DNA of 64,000 nucleotides from Photobacterium atrarenae (GTDB lineage: Bacteria; Pseudomonadota; Gammaproteobacteria; Enterobacterales; Vibrionaceae), in NCBI RefSeq assembly GCF_024380015.1, contig NZ_CP101508.1, positions 1,240,902 through 1,304,901 of the forward strand. Direction: 5' to 3'. The translations under genes and the position numbers were made by a program. Below are positions 1 through 8,496 of the stretch, one piece after another (positions within the stretch are counted from its first letter, which is position 1; every line of letters starts with the position of its first letter). The notes below the pieces were generated by a model. That model did not search any database, had not been told where the DNA came from, and saw only the letters and a program-made list of their open reading frames with translations.

Positions 1-754
1 CAATCTCATCAGCGATCAGCAGCACGCCATACTCATCGCACAGCTCGCGAACCCGCTGGAGGTAGGTTGGGTGATAGATCCGCATTCCGCCGGCCCCCTG
101 GACAATCGGCTCAAGAATGACCGCTGCAACCTCCTGGTGATGGGTATCTAGCTGCGCAGCAAAATCCCGGATGTCGTCTTCTTGCCAGTCCTCGCCAAAC
201 CGGGTGGTTGGCGACTTGGCAAAAATATGCTCAGGCAGAAACCCTTTGTATAGCCCGTGCATCGAGTTGTCCGGATCGGTCACCGACATCGCAGCAAATG
301 TATCACCGTGGTAGCCATGACGTAGGGTGAGGAACTTAGGCCGCTGCTCGCCTCTGGCATGCCAATATTGCAGCGCCATTTTCAGTGCAACTTCCACCGC
401 AACCGAGCCTGAATCGGCCAGAAAGACCTGCTGCAACGGCTCGGGGGTCATCTCGACCAGTTTGCGGCACAACTCAACGGCCGGCTGGTGGGTGATCCCG
501 CCGAACATTACATGGGACATCTGGTCGATTTGCGCTTTGGCGGCGTTGTTGAGTTGCGGATGATTGTAGCCGTGGATCGCCGCCCACCAGGAAGACATGC
601 CGTCGACCAGCTCCCGGCCATCTTCCAGTTTCAGTAGGACGCCGCTGGCGCTTTCTACCGGATAGCAAGGCAGCGGGTTGAGCGTTGAGGTGTAGGGATG
701 CCAGACATGCTGCTGGTCAAATACCAGATCAATTGAGTTGTTTGTTTTTCGCAC
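1..754 (-). CDS. bioA: Adenosylmethionine-8-amino-7-oxononanoate aminotransferase, partial
   Basis: This is the N-terminal ~251 residues of a class III PLP aminotransferase; the C-terminal part lies left of the window. BioA converts KAPA to DAPA in cytoplasmic biotin synthesis, using S-adenosylmethionine as amino donor. The visible protein carries the family hallmarks: an early FDQQHVWHPYT segment, SSWWAAIHGYNHP, the DSGSVAVEVALKMALQYW cofactor region, HGYHGDT, and ILEPIVQGAGGM before ADEI. No ATG fits; a GTG at 752-754 opens the frame just upstream of the conserved start, next to the BirA operator, so the mRNA leader must be very short. It is divergent from bioBFCD, the usual gammaproteobacterial layout. 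Confidence 0.96.
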   Translation of the reverse strand, partial: MRKTNNSIDLVFDQQHVWHPYTSTLNPLPCYPVESASGVLLKLEDGRELVDGMSSWWAAIHGYNHPQLNNAAKAQIDQMSHVMFGGITHQPAVELCRKLVEMTPEPLQQVFLADSGSVAVEVALKMALQYWHARGEQRPKFLTLRHGYHGDTFAAMSVTDPDNSMHGLYKGFLPEHIFAKSPTTRFGEDWQEDDIRDFAAQLDTHHQEVAAVILEPIVQGAGGMRIYHPTYLQRVRELCDEYGVLLIADEI

Positions 755-756
755 AG

Positions 757-789
757 TTGTAAACCCGGGTTCTCGTTTGTGGTTGACAG
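757..789. promoter_or_regulatory. BirA operator between bioA and bioB
   Basis: TTGTAAACC at 757-765 and GGTTGACAG at 781-789 form the two half-sites with a 15-nt spacer. This matches the known BirA operator pattern TTGTAAACC-N15/16-GGTTTACAA in 16 of 18 positions. It lies in the bioA/bioB divergent region, so biotinyl-AMP-bound BirA would repress both directions. Confidence 0.88.
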
Positions 790-810
790 TCTACTAGGTA
801 ACAGTAGACT
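783..810 (+). promoter_or_regulatory. Probable bioBFCD promoter overlapping an 8-bp inverted repeat
   Basis: TTGACA at 783-788 is a perfect -35 box, and TAGACT at 805-810 is a plausible -10 box 16 nt downstream. The -35 lies inside the right half of the BirA site, which explains repression. The spacer holds a perfect inverted repeat, AGTCTACT (788-795) and AGTAGACT (803-810), of unknown role. Confidence 0.55.
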
Positions 811-951
811 AGCCAAGCATAAACCCTTATCTGAATCGCGGTTTAATCGGCTGATTCACGAAGAAATAGAATAAAACAATTTGCTGTTCGGTCTCTGGCC
901 CTATTGAAAGTTACTGGTGCCGAATTGTCTTAACCTGAGAGGTGATTACAC

Positions 952-2004
952 GTGGAAGTACGTCACGATTGGACAGTCGAGGAAGTACAAGCGCTATTCG
1001 ACAAGCCGTTTATGGATCTGGTGTTTGAAGCACAGCAAGTGCACCGTCAGTATCACGAGCCGAACAAAGTTCAGGTCAGCACCCTGCTGTCCATTAAGAC
1101 CGGCGCGTGCCCGGAAGACTGTAAGTACTGCCCGCAAAGCGCGCACTACCGCACTGATGTTGATCGTGAGCGTCTGCTGGAAGTAGAACGTGTGTTAGAC
1201 GCTGCCGGGAAAGCCAAAGCATCCGGCGCGACTCGTTTTTGTATGGGCGCCGCCTGGAAAAACCCGAAAGAACGCGATATGCCGTATCTGTTGGATATGG
1301 TGCGTGGGGTCAAATCCATGGGGCTGGAAACCTGTATGACGCTGGGGATGATCACGGGCGATCAGGCCAATGAGCTGGCCGATGCTGGTCTGGATTATTA
1401 CAACCATAACCTCGACACCTCGCCGGAGTATTACGGCAATATCATTACCACCCGGACTTATCAGGATCGTCTCGATACCCTGGGCCATGTGCGTGATGCC
1501 GGGATGAAAATCTGCTCGGGCGGGATTATCGGGATGGGGGAAAGTGACCGTGACCGTGCCGCATTGCTGGTCGAGCTGGCGAACCTGCCGGTTCATCCGG
1601 AAAGTGTGCCAATCAACATGCTGGTCAAAGTTAAAGGCACGCCGCTTGAAGATGTCGATGATGTGGATCCGTTTGATTTCGTGCGCATCATTGCGGTGGC
1701 GCGTATCATCATGCCGCTATCGGCCGTTCGCCTATCGGCCGGCCGTGAAGATATGAACGAGCAGATGCAAGCACTGTGCTTCATGGCCGGGGCCAACTCC
1801 GTGTTCTACGGCTGTAAATTGCTGACAACCCCGAACCCGGGTGAAGACAAGGACATGCAGCTGTTTGCCAAACTGGGGATTAACCGCCAGGAGCAGGCAG
1901 CCAAGCCGGATGAAGTTCAGGAGCAGGAGCTTCTCGGCCAGGTGGCACAGCGCGTGGCAGCTCGTCCGGGGAAAGATGATCTGTTCTATGATGCCTCGCT
2001 TTAA
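952..2004 (+). CDS. bioB: Biotin synthase BioB
   Basis: Radical-SAM enzyme that inserts sulfur into dethiobiotin to form biotin, the last step of the pathway. The 350-residue product is the normal family length. The CxxxCxxC motif that binds the [4Fe-4S] cluster is at C53, C57 and C60 ([10 protein letters not shown]). The further conserved Cys residues expected for the [2Fe-2S] cluster are seen in [14 protein letters not shown] and [12 protein letters not shown]. The start is GTG at 952, preceded by GAGAGGTG at 936-943. It is first in a tightly overlapping bioBFCD operon and overlaps the bioF start by 14 nt. Confidence 0.98.
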   Translation: MEVRHDWTVEEVQALFDKPFMDLVFEAQQVHRQYHEPNKVQVSTLLSIKTGACPEDCKYCPQSAHYRTDVDRERLLEVERVLDAAGKAKASGATRFCMGAAWKNPKERDMPYLLDMVRGVKSMGLETCMTLGMITGDQANELADAGLDYYNHNLDTSPEYYGNIITTRTYQDRLDTLGHVRDAGMKICSGGIIGMGESDRDRAALLVELANLPVHPESVPINMLVKVKGTPLEDVDDVDPFDFVRIIAVARIIMPLSAVRLSAGREDMNEQMQALCFMAGANSVFYGCKLLTTPNPGEDKDMQLFAKLGINRQEQAAKPDEVQEQELLGQVAQRVAARPGKDDLFYDASL

Positions 2005-3151
2005 GCAACGTATTGATCAGGCTCTGGGCGAACGTCAAGATCAGGGCCTGTATCGTCAGCGGACCTGCCTTACCCGCACTGCGTTACAGACCATGGGGCC
2101 GGATGGCGCCATGATCAATTTTTCCAGCAATGACTATCTGGGGCTGGCCCAGGATCCGGAGTTGATTTCAGCTTGGCAGGAAGGGCTGTCGCAATATGGT
2201 GCCGGCAGCGGGGCCTCACCGCTGGTGACGGGCTTTCAGACCCCGCACCAGGAACTCGAAGCCCTGCTGGCCGACTGGCTGGGTTTCGATCGCGCGCTGC
2301 TGTTCAGCAGTGGCTTCAGCGCCAATCAAGCGCTGCTGTTTTCCTTACTCCAGGCCGACGATTTTCTTCTGCAGGATAAACTCAACCATGCCTCGCTGAT
2401 GGAAGCCGGTAGCCTGTCTCCGGCGACAATGCGCCGTTTTCCCCATAACGATATGCAGGTCTTGCAGCGTCTGCTGAAGCGTTCAGATGCAGCAGCCGGT
2501 GACCGGCTGGTCGTGACCGAAGGGGTGTTCAGCATGGACGGGGACCTTGCCCCGCTGGCTGAGATCCACACCCTGACGCGGGCGCACCAAAGCTGGCTGG
2601 CCGTCGATGATGCCCATGGTTGCGGCGTCTTGGGGGAAGAAGGCCGTGGCAGCTGCGATTTCGCCGGGATCCGGCCGGATATTTTGGTGGTGACGTTTGG
2701 TAAGGCATTCGGGCTTCAGGGGGCGGCGATTTTATGTGATCACGGCACCGCTGAATATTTGGTGCAATTTGCCCGGCATTTTATTTACTCCACTGCGATG
2801 CCACCGGCCCAGGCACATGCCCTGAGCACGGCTTGCCGTTTGATCCGCCGGGATCAGTGGCGGCGGGACAAGCTGGCGGAGCTGAGCGCGCTGCTCAGTG
2901 AACTTGTTGATCCGGCAATTGCGCTGCAATCGACACCGACCCCAATCAAGCCGTTGATCATCGGCGGCAGTGAGCAGGCTGTTGCGGTATCGACCGCGTT
3001 GCGAGAGCGGGGGATCTGGGTGAGCGCGATCCGACCGCCGACCGTGCCGGCAAATAGCGCGCGGCTGCGGATCACATTGACGGCTGCCCATAGCCAGGCT
3101 GACGTAAAAAAACTGGCACACAGTATGAACGAGGTGATTCATGGCGAATGA
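1991..3151 (+). CDS. bioF: 8-amino-7-oxononanoate synthase BioF
   Basis: PLP-dependent alpha-oxoamine synthase that condenses pimeloyl-ACP/CoA with alanine to give KAPA. The product is about 386 residues. Family signatures include NDYLGLAQD near the N-terminus, [28 protein letters not shown] and the Schiff-base lysine K238 in VTFGKAFG. The frame is open 50 codons further upstream inside bioB, but family length favours the ATG at 1991 (an ATG at 1988 is in frame and equally possible), overlapping the end of bioB. It overlaps bioC by 11 nt, indicating translational coupling. Confidence 0.97.
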   Translation: MPRFKQRIDQALGERQDQGLYRQRTCLTRTALQTMGPDGAMINFSSNDYLGLAQDPELISAWQEGLSQYGAGSGASPLVTGFQTPHQELEALLADWLGFDRALLFSSGFSANQALLFSLLQADDFLLQDKLNHASLMEAGSLSPATMRRFPHNDMQVLQRLLKRSDAAAGDRLVVTEGVFSMDGDLAPLAEIHTLTRAHQSWLAVDDAHGCGVLGEEGRGSCDFAGIRPDILVVTFGKAFGLQGAAILCDHGTAEYLVQFARHFIYSTAMPPAQAHALSTACRLIRRDQWRRDKLAELSALLSELVDPAIALQSTPTPIKPLIIGGSEQAVAVSTALRERGIWVSAIRPPTVPANSARLRITLTAAHSQADVKKLAHSMNEVIHGE

Positions 3152-3983
3152 AATGAATGCAGTCACTCAAACATCGACTCCGGTCCAGATTGGAGCCCCG
3201 CCACAGCCCCACGACAAACGGGCGATTGCTGAGGCATTTGGCCGTGCTGCGGATCATTACGATCAGGCCGCGGCCTTTCAGCGCTTGGTGGGCCATCGTC
3301 TGCTTGAACAACTCCCGGCGCTCTGTCAAGCCGGAAGCCGAGCCCTGGATTTGGGATGCGGCACCGGGTATTTCACCGAGCAGCTTCTTTGCCGTGGTTA
3401 TCAGGTGTGTGCGGCCGATCTGTCGGTTCAGATGCTGGTGAAGGCCGGACAGCGCTGCGGCGAACGGGCGACGTATCTGGAAGCCGATGCGGAAGCATTG
3501 CCACTGGACGATAACCAGTTTGATCTTGCATTCAGCAGCATGGCCCTGCAATGGTGTGACGATCTGGCAACGCCGCTCAAAGAGCTGAAACGGGTGGTCA
3601 GGCCGGGTGGGTTGATAGCTTTTACTACCCTGGTTGACGGCTCGCTTCATGAGCTGGCGGCGGCTTGGGAAGAGGTTGATTCACGTCAACATGTGAACCG
3701 GTTTCTGTCGCAAAAGGAGATAAACCTTGCGCTGGCGCAAGTTGGGGGGTCAGCGGATCTCCTAGACTTTTCACCAATCACTATGCATTACCAGACGGCT
3801 GTTGAGCTGATGAAAGATCTCAAAGGGATCGGCGCGACCCATCTACATCAGGCCCGAAAATCAGGGCTTGCCGGGCGTCAAACCATCCGTGCCGTCGAAC
3901 GTGCTTATGATGCGTTTCGTGACAGTCGCGGACAGTTGCCGGCGACTTACCAAGTCTGCTTTGGAGTAATTACAAATGATTAA
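3141..3983 (+). CDS. bioC: Malonyl-[ACP] O-methyltransferase BioC
   Basis: SAM-dependent methyltransferase that methylates malonyl-ACP so that fatty-acid enzymes can build the pimeloyl chain. The 280-residue protein shows SAM motif I (LDLGCGTG, residues 69-76), then an acidic post-motif (AADLS) and the ALQWCDD segment typical of BioC. About 20 N-terminal residues precede the [12 protein letters not shown] homology start. It overlaps both bioF (11 nt) and bioD (8 nt). No bioH is in the window, as usual for this operon type. Confidence 0.95.
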   Translation: MANEMNAVTQTSTPVQIGAPPQPHDKRAIAEAFGRAADHYDQAAAFQRLVGHRLLEQLPALCQAGSRALDLGCGTGYFTEQLLCRGYQVCAADLSVQMLVKAGQRCGERATYLEADAEALPLDDNQFDLAFSSMALQWCDDLATPLKELKRVVRPGGLIAFTTLVDGSLHELAAAWEEVDSRQHVNRFLSQKEINLALAQVGGSADLLDFSPITMHYQTAVELMKDLKGIGATHLHQARKSGLAGRQTIRAVERAYDAFRDSRGQLPATYQVCFGVITND

Positions 3984-4668
3984 GGCTTTTTTTGTTGCCG
4001 GAACGGATACCGATGTCGGCAAGACGGTCGCTTCCCGTGCGATTTTACATGCAGCCGGCAAGGCAAATATTCAAATCGCCGGTTTTAAACCGGTCGCTTC
4101 AGGAAGCAAGATCACTGAAGCGGGCGTCCGTAACTCAGATGCGCTGTATCTGCAGGAAGCGTCTGTGGTGCCTTTGACCTATGATGAAGTCAATCCGTAC
4201 GCTTTTGAAGAGCCCATCTCTCCCCACCTGGCTGCTGAGCTGGAGCAACGGACAATTGACTTCGGCGTGTTGTCTCAAGGGCTGGCTGAGCTTCAACAGA
4301 AGGCGGACATGGTGCTAGTCGAGGGAGCTGGTGGCTGGCGCGTCCCCGTCAGTCATGAAGATTGCTTGTCGAGCTGGGTGAAACAGGAAAAGTTGCCTGT
4401 GGTGTTGGTGGTCGGTGTGAAGCTGGGCTGCCTGAGCCATGCAATGCTGACGGCAGAAGCGATTGAGCACGACGGCCTGGAAGTTGTAGGCTGGGTTGCC
4501 AACCGGATTAATCCGGGCACAGAGCACTACGCAGAAATTATCCAGATGCTGGAGCAGAAACTCCCCGGGAAAAAGCTGGGTGAAATTCCTTATATGCCGG
4601 GGATCAAAAAGCGGAACCTGGCAGACTATATCGATTTAACGCCACTTGGGCTGGCTGTCGAGGCCTGA
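3976..4668 (+). CDS. bioD: Dethiobiotin synthetase BioD
   Basis: ATP-dependent carboxylase that closes the ureido ring of DAPA to give dethiobiotin. The 230-residue product begins with [17 protein letters not shown], whose GTDTDVGKT (residues 9-17) is the BioD P-loop. [10 protein letters not shown] and VANRIN are further family motifs. The start ATG overlaps the bioC stop. It is the last gene of the operon and is followed by a strong terminator. Confidence 0.97.
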   Translation: MIKAFFVAGTDTDVGKTVASRAILHAAGKANIQIAGFKPVASGSKITEAGVRNSDALYLQEASVVPLTYDEVNPYAFEEPISPHLAAELEQRTIDFGVLSQGLAELQQKADMVLVEGAGGWRVPVSHEDCLSSWVKQEKLPVVLVVGVKLGCLSHAMLTAEAIEHDGLEVVGWVANRINPGTEHYAEIIQMLEQKLPGKKLGEIPYMPGIKKRNLADYIDLTPLGLAVEA

Positions 4669-4715
4669 AGTTCGTCAGAGTATGGCAAGTTCAATCGCCA
4701 CCAAAGTTGAGTCAT

Positions 4716-4747
4716 AAAAAGCCCTGCAGGTAGCTGCAGGGCTTTTT
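4716..4747 (+). terminator. Rho-independent terminator after bioD
   Basis: GCCCTGCAG (4721-4729) pairs with CTGCAGGGC (4734-4742) around a GTAG loop, flanked by A5 and T5. It closes the bioBFCD transcript and, being symmetric, may also stop leftward transcription from the membrane-protein gene. Confidence 0.9.
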
Positions 4748-4826
4748 ACTATGGTGTGTCCCGTCCCCTGTCCTGAGCGGGGTTAGTATTAGTATAATTT
4801 GTTGCCATCCCAGCCAAAGAGTAGCT

Positions 4827-5504
4827 TTAGCGAGATTTCTTGAGCAGGGTCGGCAGACAGTACCAGGCTGCTGCAAAAGCAATCAGGGTGTAGGCCAGCA
4901 GCTCGGTGCCTTCTTCGGCCAGGTTTTTCACCGGACGTATGTAGGCATCCTGCATCAGGGCTTGCCATAAATCGCCCATGCCGAACAAGCGGGCAAAAAC
5001 CAGCAGCGTCCCCATCCCGGCCAGCATCAGGCCAAAACTACGGTGTTGGGTATAGTCGATCAATGGCTGTGTCGTGACGGCTTTATGCCGGACCCCGTAG
5101 ATGATAGCACTGGTCGCTAACAACCATGCCGGATATTTCCAGAAGCCGTGGCTGATCAGATCAAACAGGCCGTCGAGTTCGCGGATCATCAGCATGTAGA
5201 AAAAGGCGCTGGCCAACACAGCAAACCCGCGCTGACTTGGTCGGCGAATTGCCACTGCTGCGAACAGGCTACCGGTCAAGAACAGGTAGGCTTCCTGGAG
5301 GTATTCAATCAGTGAATTTTCACCGGCGTTGCCGCTGATATTCACTACTTCCAGGTGGATCACCGCTGCCGATGCTGCCAATAAAAGCGCCAGGGTAAAA
5401 AACAGCGCACCCGGCAGAACCATTGGGTTCATTGGCTTGACGATGATTGCTCGGCGCTGAGAGTGTTTTGAACGAATCAGAGTAGATTGCATAGTATGCA
5501 CCAT
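4827..5504 (-). CDS. Hypothetical integral membrane protein
   Basis: A protein of about 225 residues with roughly six hydrophobic segments, the first around PGALFFTLALLLAASAAVIHL and the last near the C-terminus (ELLAYTLIAFAAAWYCLPTLL). I recognise no characterised family. Charged loops (IRELDGLFD, RRPSQRG) lie between segments. The frame is open upstream to a TTG at 5555, but no ribosome binding site supports it; ATGs at 5504 and 5492, or the MNPMVLPG methionine, are all possible starts. It stands alone between bioD and a leftward terminator. Confidence 0.7.
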   Translation of the reverse strand: MVHTMQSTLIRSKHSQRRAIIVKPMNPMVLPGALFFTLALLLAASAAVIHLEVVNISGNAGENSLIEYLQEAYLFLTGSLFAAVAIRRPSQRGFAVLASAFFYMLMIRELDGLFDLISHGFWKYPAWLLATSAIIYGVRHKAVTTQPLIDYTQHRSFGLMLAGMGTLLVFARLFGMGDLWQALMQDAYIRPVKNLAEEGTELLAYTLIAFAAAWYCLPTLLKKSR

Positions 5505-5671
5505 TGTATTTGCCCGGTGGACATCCAAGTCGTTTAGGAGCAGTTCGTATGACAAATAATTGTGGTTATTATGCTAAGGAGAAGCTGAATGCGACCTGTA
5601 CTGAAATGGTGACGTTGGTCACAATAAGAGTAGCGGTGAGTGGGAGGGCTGTCATCAGAGTGAAATAAAAA

Positions 5672-5693
5672 CGCCCTTACAAAAGTAAGGGCG
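5672..5693 (-). terminator. Terminator of the leftward small gene
   Basis: CGCCCTTAC (5672-5680) pairs with GTAAGGGCG (5685-5693) around an AAAA loop. On the minus strand the stem is followed by TTTTTATTT, so it terminates the transcript of the 53-aa gene to its right. Confidence 0.85.
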
Positions 5694-5735
5694 CTCATTC
5701 ATTCGATAGGGATATTTGGGAGCCTTAGGTGGTGA

Positions 5736-5897
5736 TTAACCTTCTTGCGTCAGCCCCAGTAAAGCGTCATGGGCATCTGACAGAGAAGCCTTGCTGGCTG
5801 CGTCGATCCCTAGTTCACGGTGAGCTTCGTCTGTGGTCATCCCCAGGTGACAGCGCAGGATATCAATCGCAACCTGGTAGTTCTGGTTATCGGCCAT
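5736..5897 (-). CDS. Small hypothetical protein, 53 aa
   Basis: The minus strand carries GGAGGA directly upstream of two tandem ATGs (5900 and 5897), a 53-codon frame and a TAA at 5736-5738, followed 43 nt later by a terminator. The product starts MADNQNYQVAIDILRCHLGM and ends LLGLTQEG; it is acidic, Ala-rich, soluble and predicted helical. The 5897 ATG has the better spacing. I do not recognise the family. Strong translation and termination signals on a stand-alone short gene make it credible. Confidence 0.75.
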   Translation of the reverse strand: MADNQNYQVAIDILRCHLGMTTDEAHRELGIDAASKASLSDAHDALLGLTQEG

Positions 5898-6128
5898 CAT
5901 TCCTCCATGAAATTTGACAACGGTATATGTAATTTAAAGTTGTATGCTTGAGACGATAGTAGAACGCGCCTTGCCTTTCAATAAGACTAAAGTCTAAACC
6001 TGTGCTTGTTTGACGCCAGTCACGGGATGTCAGGGATTTCGGGTGTACGCGTCAGGTTTTCGACTGCCCCCGAGAAGGTGGGGCTGCTGATGAACCTATC
6101 CTTACGAAACGTAACAATTTCCTCCTTT

Positions 6129-6157
6129 CCCTTGTAATTACTTTGAACGACCATACT
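6129..6157 (+). promoter_or_regulatory. htpX: Possible sigma-32 (heat-shock) promoter of htpX
   Basis: CCCTTGTAA (6129-6137) and GACCATACT (6149-6157) resemble the CTTGAAA ... CCCCATNT boxes of heat-shock promoters with about 12 nt between the cores. HtpX is a heat-shock gene in E. coli. The match is partial. The rest of the 5898-6233 gap shows no other clear element. Confidence 0.4.
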
Positions 6158-6233
6158 ATTAATATTCCTGTAAGGTGTTCCCTTATATCGCTGAACAACA
6201 GCTCTTTCTGATTGATTGGAGATAATTAAAAAT

Positions 6234-7112
6234 ATGAAGCGAATTGCATTGTTCCTGGCAACAAACCTTGCCGTGATGCTGGTCTTCAGTGTTGTCCTGA
6301 ACTTAGTGTATGCCTTTACCGGCCTGCAGCCGGGGAGTCTGAATGGCTTGCTGGTGATGGCGGCGCTGTTCGGGTTTGGTGGATCGTTGATTTCACTGTT
6401 CTTGTCAAAGTCGATGGCTTTACGTTCGGTCGGCGGGATGGTGATTGAGCATCCGCGTAATGAAACGGAGCACTGGTTGATGGAAACCGTATCCCGCCAG
6501 GCGCAGCAAGCGGGGATTGGTATGCCGACGGTTGCAATCTACGACTCGGCCGATATCAACGCTTTTGCCACCGGCGCCAAGCGGGATGACTCGCTAGTTG
6601 CGGTGTCTACGGGGTTGCTGCACAGCATGACTCGTGACGAGGCAGAAGCCGTTCTGGCGCACGAGGTCAGCCACATTGCCAATGGTGACATGATCACCAT
6701 GACCCTGATGCAAGGGGTGGTGAATACCTTTGTGATCTTTATCTCTCGTTTGATTGCCGGGGCAATCAGCGGGGTGAATGATGAAGAGGGCGAGGGTGAA
6801 GGCGGTAGCTTCCTGGCTTATTTCGTGGTCTCGACCATCCTGGAAATCCTGTTCGGGTTCCTGGCGAGTATCCTGACCATGTGGTTCAGCCGTCATCGTG
6901 AATTCCGGGCGGATGCCGGTTCTGCGAAGCTGGTTGGCCGCGATAAGATGATTGCAGCGCTGGAGCGCCTGAAAGTGAGTCACGAATCGCAACTGGAAGG
7001 TTCGATGATGGCTTTCGGGATCAACGGTAAGAAATCGCTGTCAGAGCTGTTCATGTCTCACCCGCCGCTGGAAAAACGGATTGATGCCCTGCGTCGCGGG
7101 ACACACCAGTAA
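6234..7112 (+). CDS. htpX: Membrane zinc metalloprotease HtpX
   Basis: Inner-membrane M48 protease that degrades misfolded membrane proteins together with FtsH. The product is 292 residues, close to E. coli HtpX. Two N-terminal membrane segments (about 1-30 and 36-55) are followed by the HEVSH zinc site (H143, E144, H147) and the third ligand E223 in [13 protein letters not shown], with two further hydrophobic stretches between them. An in-frame TTG at 6216 lies upstream, but the ATG at 6234, preceded by GGAG, gives the conserved [14 protein letters not shown] start. It is monocistronic, with a strong terminator downstream. Confidence 0.97.
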   Translation: MKRIALFLATNLAVMLVFSVVLNLVYAFTGLQPGSLNGLLVMAALFGFGGSLISLFLSKSMALRSVGGMVIEHPRNETEHWLMETVSRQAQQAGIGMPTVAIYDSADINAFATGAKRDDSLVAVSTGLLHSMTRDEAEAVLAHEVSHIANGDMITMTLMQGVVNTFVIFISRLIAGAISGVNDEEGEGEGGSFLAYFVVSTILEILFGFLASILTMWFSRHREFRADAGSAKLVGRDKMIAALERLKVSHESQLEGSMMAFGINGKKSLSELFMSHPPLEKRIDALRRGTHQ

Positions 7113-7137
7113 TTACGCTGTCAGCCCGTTATTCATC

Positions 7138-7170
7138 AAGGCCCTCTGACCAAACCGGTCAGAGGGCCTT
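7138..7170. terminator. Bidirectional terminator between htpX and the sugar dehydrogenase
   Basis: AAGGCCCTCTGACC (7138-7151) and GGTCAGAGGGCCTT (7157-7170) form a perfect 14-bp stem with an AAACC loop. It lies between the 3' ends of two convergent genes. Confidence 0.85.
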
Positions 7171-7209
7171 GTTGTTTGGAAGCCGAAAACAACCAATGAT
7201 ACGTCGGGG

Positions 7210-8436
7210 CTATTTGGCAGGCGCCAGGCGATACAGGTTGCCGCTATCGGTGGCAAAATAGATCCAACCTTCCGGGCTTTGCAGCAGGGCCCTGATGCGC
7301 TCATTCAACGCACCGACCAAACGCTCGACCTCCCGGGTTTTCCCATCATCACTCACCGAAATCCGGTTGAGGTGCTGGAGTTTCAGCGCGCCGGCAAACA
7401 GATTTCCACGCCATTTCGGAAATGCTTCGCCGGTGTAGAGCAGCAAACTACCCGGCGCAATTGACGGTACATAAACGGTGCGTGGCGACTCAATACCGGG
7501 CTTTTCCTCAGCTTCACCCACATCCAGTGGCCCCCAGTACTCTTTACCATGCGAGGTCACCGGCCAGCCGTAATTTCGTCCCTTCAGAATCAGATTGATT
7601 TCATCGCCGCCGCGCGGCCCGTGCTCGATAGACCACAGGCGCTGGTGCGCCGGATCGTAGGCCATCCCCTGCGGATTTCGGTGGCCGTAACTCCAGATCT
7701 CCGGGCGCGCCGTCGTTTGATTGACAAACGGGTTGCTGCCGGGCACCGAGCCGTCCAGGTTCAGCCTTATGATACTGCCGGCATGGGTCGTGAGATCCTG
7801 GCCATTGGGTCGCTCTCCGCGATCTCCGACCGAAAAAAACACATGCCCTTGCTGATCAAAGGCAATCCGGCTGCCGAAGTGACGGCTGGTACCGGTGGCT
7901 GAAGTGGTCACCAGCAGATCTTGCCAGTTGGTGAGATTGTTTTGCGTCAGGCGGGCTCTGGCCAGGGTGGTGACGGCGCCATCTTGGGTCGGTTTACTGT
8001 AGGTAAAATACAGCCAGGGTTCACTGCCGATCAGTTGGTTGCCGATCAAAAGTGAATCCGGGCTGATCGCGACATCCAACAGGCCGCCCTGACCCCGGTA
8101 GGCGACTTTGGGCAGCCCGCTGATCCGGGCTTGTTTTCCGGTGTTGAGGTCGAGTTTGAGCGCGGTTCCGGGGCGCTGGGTGATGATTAACTGTTCTGGT
8201 GCGATCCAGGTCATGCCCCAGGGCGAACCCAGGCCGTCTGTGATTTTGGTGATCTCCCAGTGCTGGCCTTCACTGACGCCACGCAGGATTGGGGCCGCAA
8301 AGCCCTGCAGCGGGATCAGGAGCAGGATGAAGCAGACAATGGCGTTCGCTTTGCTGCCGCGCAGAGCCGAGGCGCGTGAACGGCGCCAGGGAGCTATCGA
8401 ACTCAATAACCAAGTACGCATCCGGTTTGTTTTCAT
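7210..8436 (-). CDS. yliI: PQQ-dependent aldose sugar dehydrogenase-like protein (YliI family)
   Basis: A secreted six-bladed beta-propeller quinoprotein of the glucose/sorbosone dehydrogenase family, which oxidises aldoses in the periplasm using PQQ and calcium. The 408-residue protein has a long, Arg-rich signal region followed by a hydrophobic core (about residues 32-48) and AAP cleavage. Family motifs include GSPWGMTWI, GQGGLLDVAISP, YFTYSKP, HFGSRIAFD, SYGHRNPQGMAYDP, HGPRGGDEIN and NYGWP. ATG at 8436 is preceded by GGAAGGA. PQQ synthesis genes are not in the window, so the enzyme may rely on external PQQ. Confidence 0.9.
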   Translation of the reverse strand: MKTNRMRTWLLSSIAPWRRSRASALRGSKANAIVCFILLLIPLQGFAAPILRGVSEGQHWEITKITDGLGSPWGMTWIAPEQLIITQRPGTALKLDLNTGKQARISGLPKVAYRGQGGLLDVAISPDSLLIGNQLIGSEPWLYFTYSKPTQDGAVTTLARARLTQNNLTNWQDLLVTTSATGTSRHFGSRIAFDQQGHVFFSVGDRGERPNGQDLTTHAGSIIRLNLDGSVPGSNPFVNQTTARPEIWSYGHRNPQGMAYDPAHQRLWSIEHGPRGGDEINLILKGRNYGWPVTSHGKEYWGPLDVGEAEEKPGIESPRTVYVPSIAPGSLLLYTGEAFPKWRGNLFAGALKLQHLNRISVSDDGKTREVERLVGALNERIRALLQSPEGWIYFATDSGNLYRLAPAK

Positions 8437-8496
8437 CGGGGTCCTTCCTTTGGGTCAGATACCATGGGTTGAGCTTGGCGCGCTTTAGGCTGAAGA

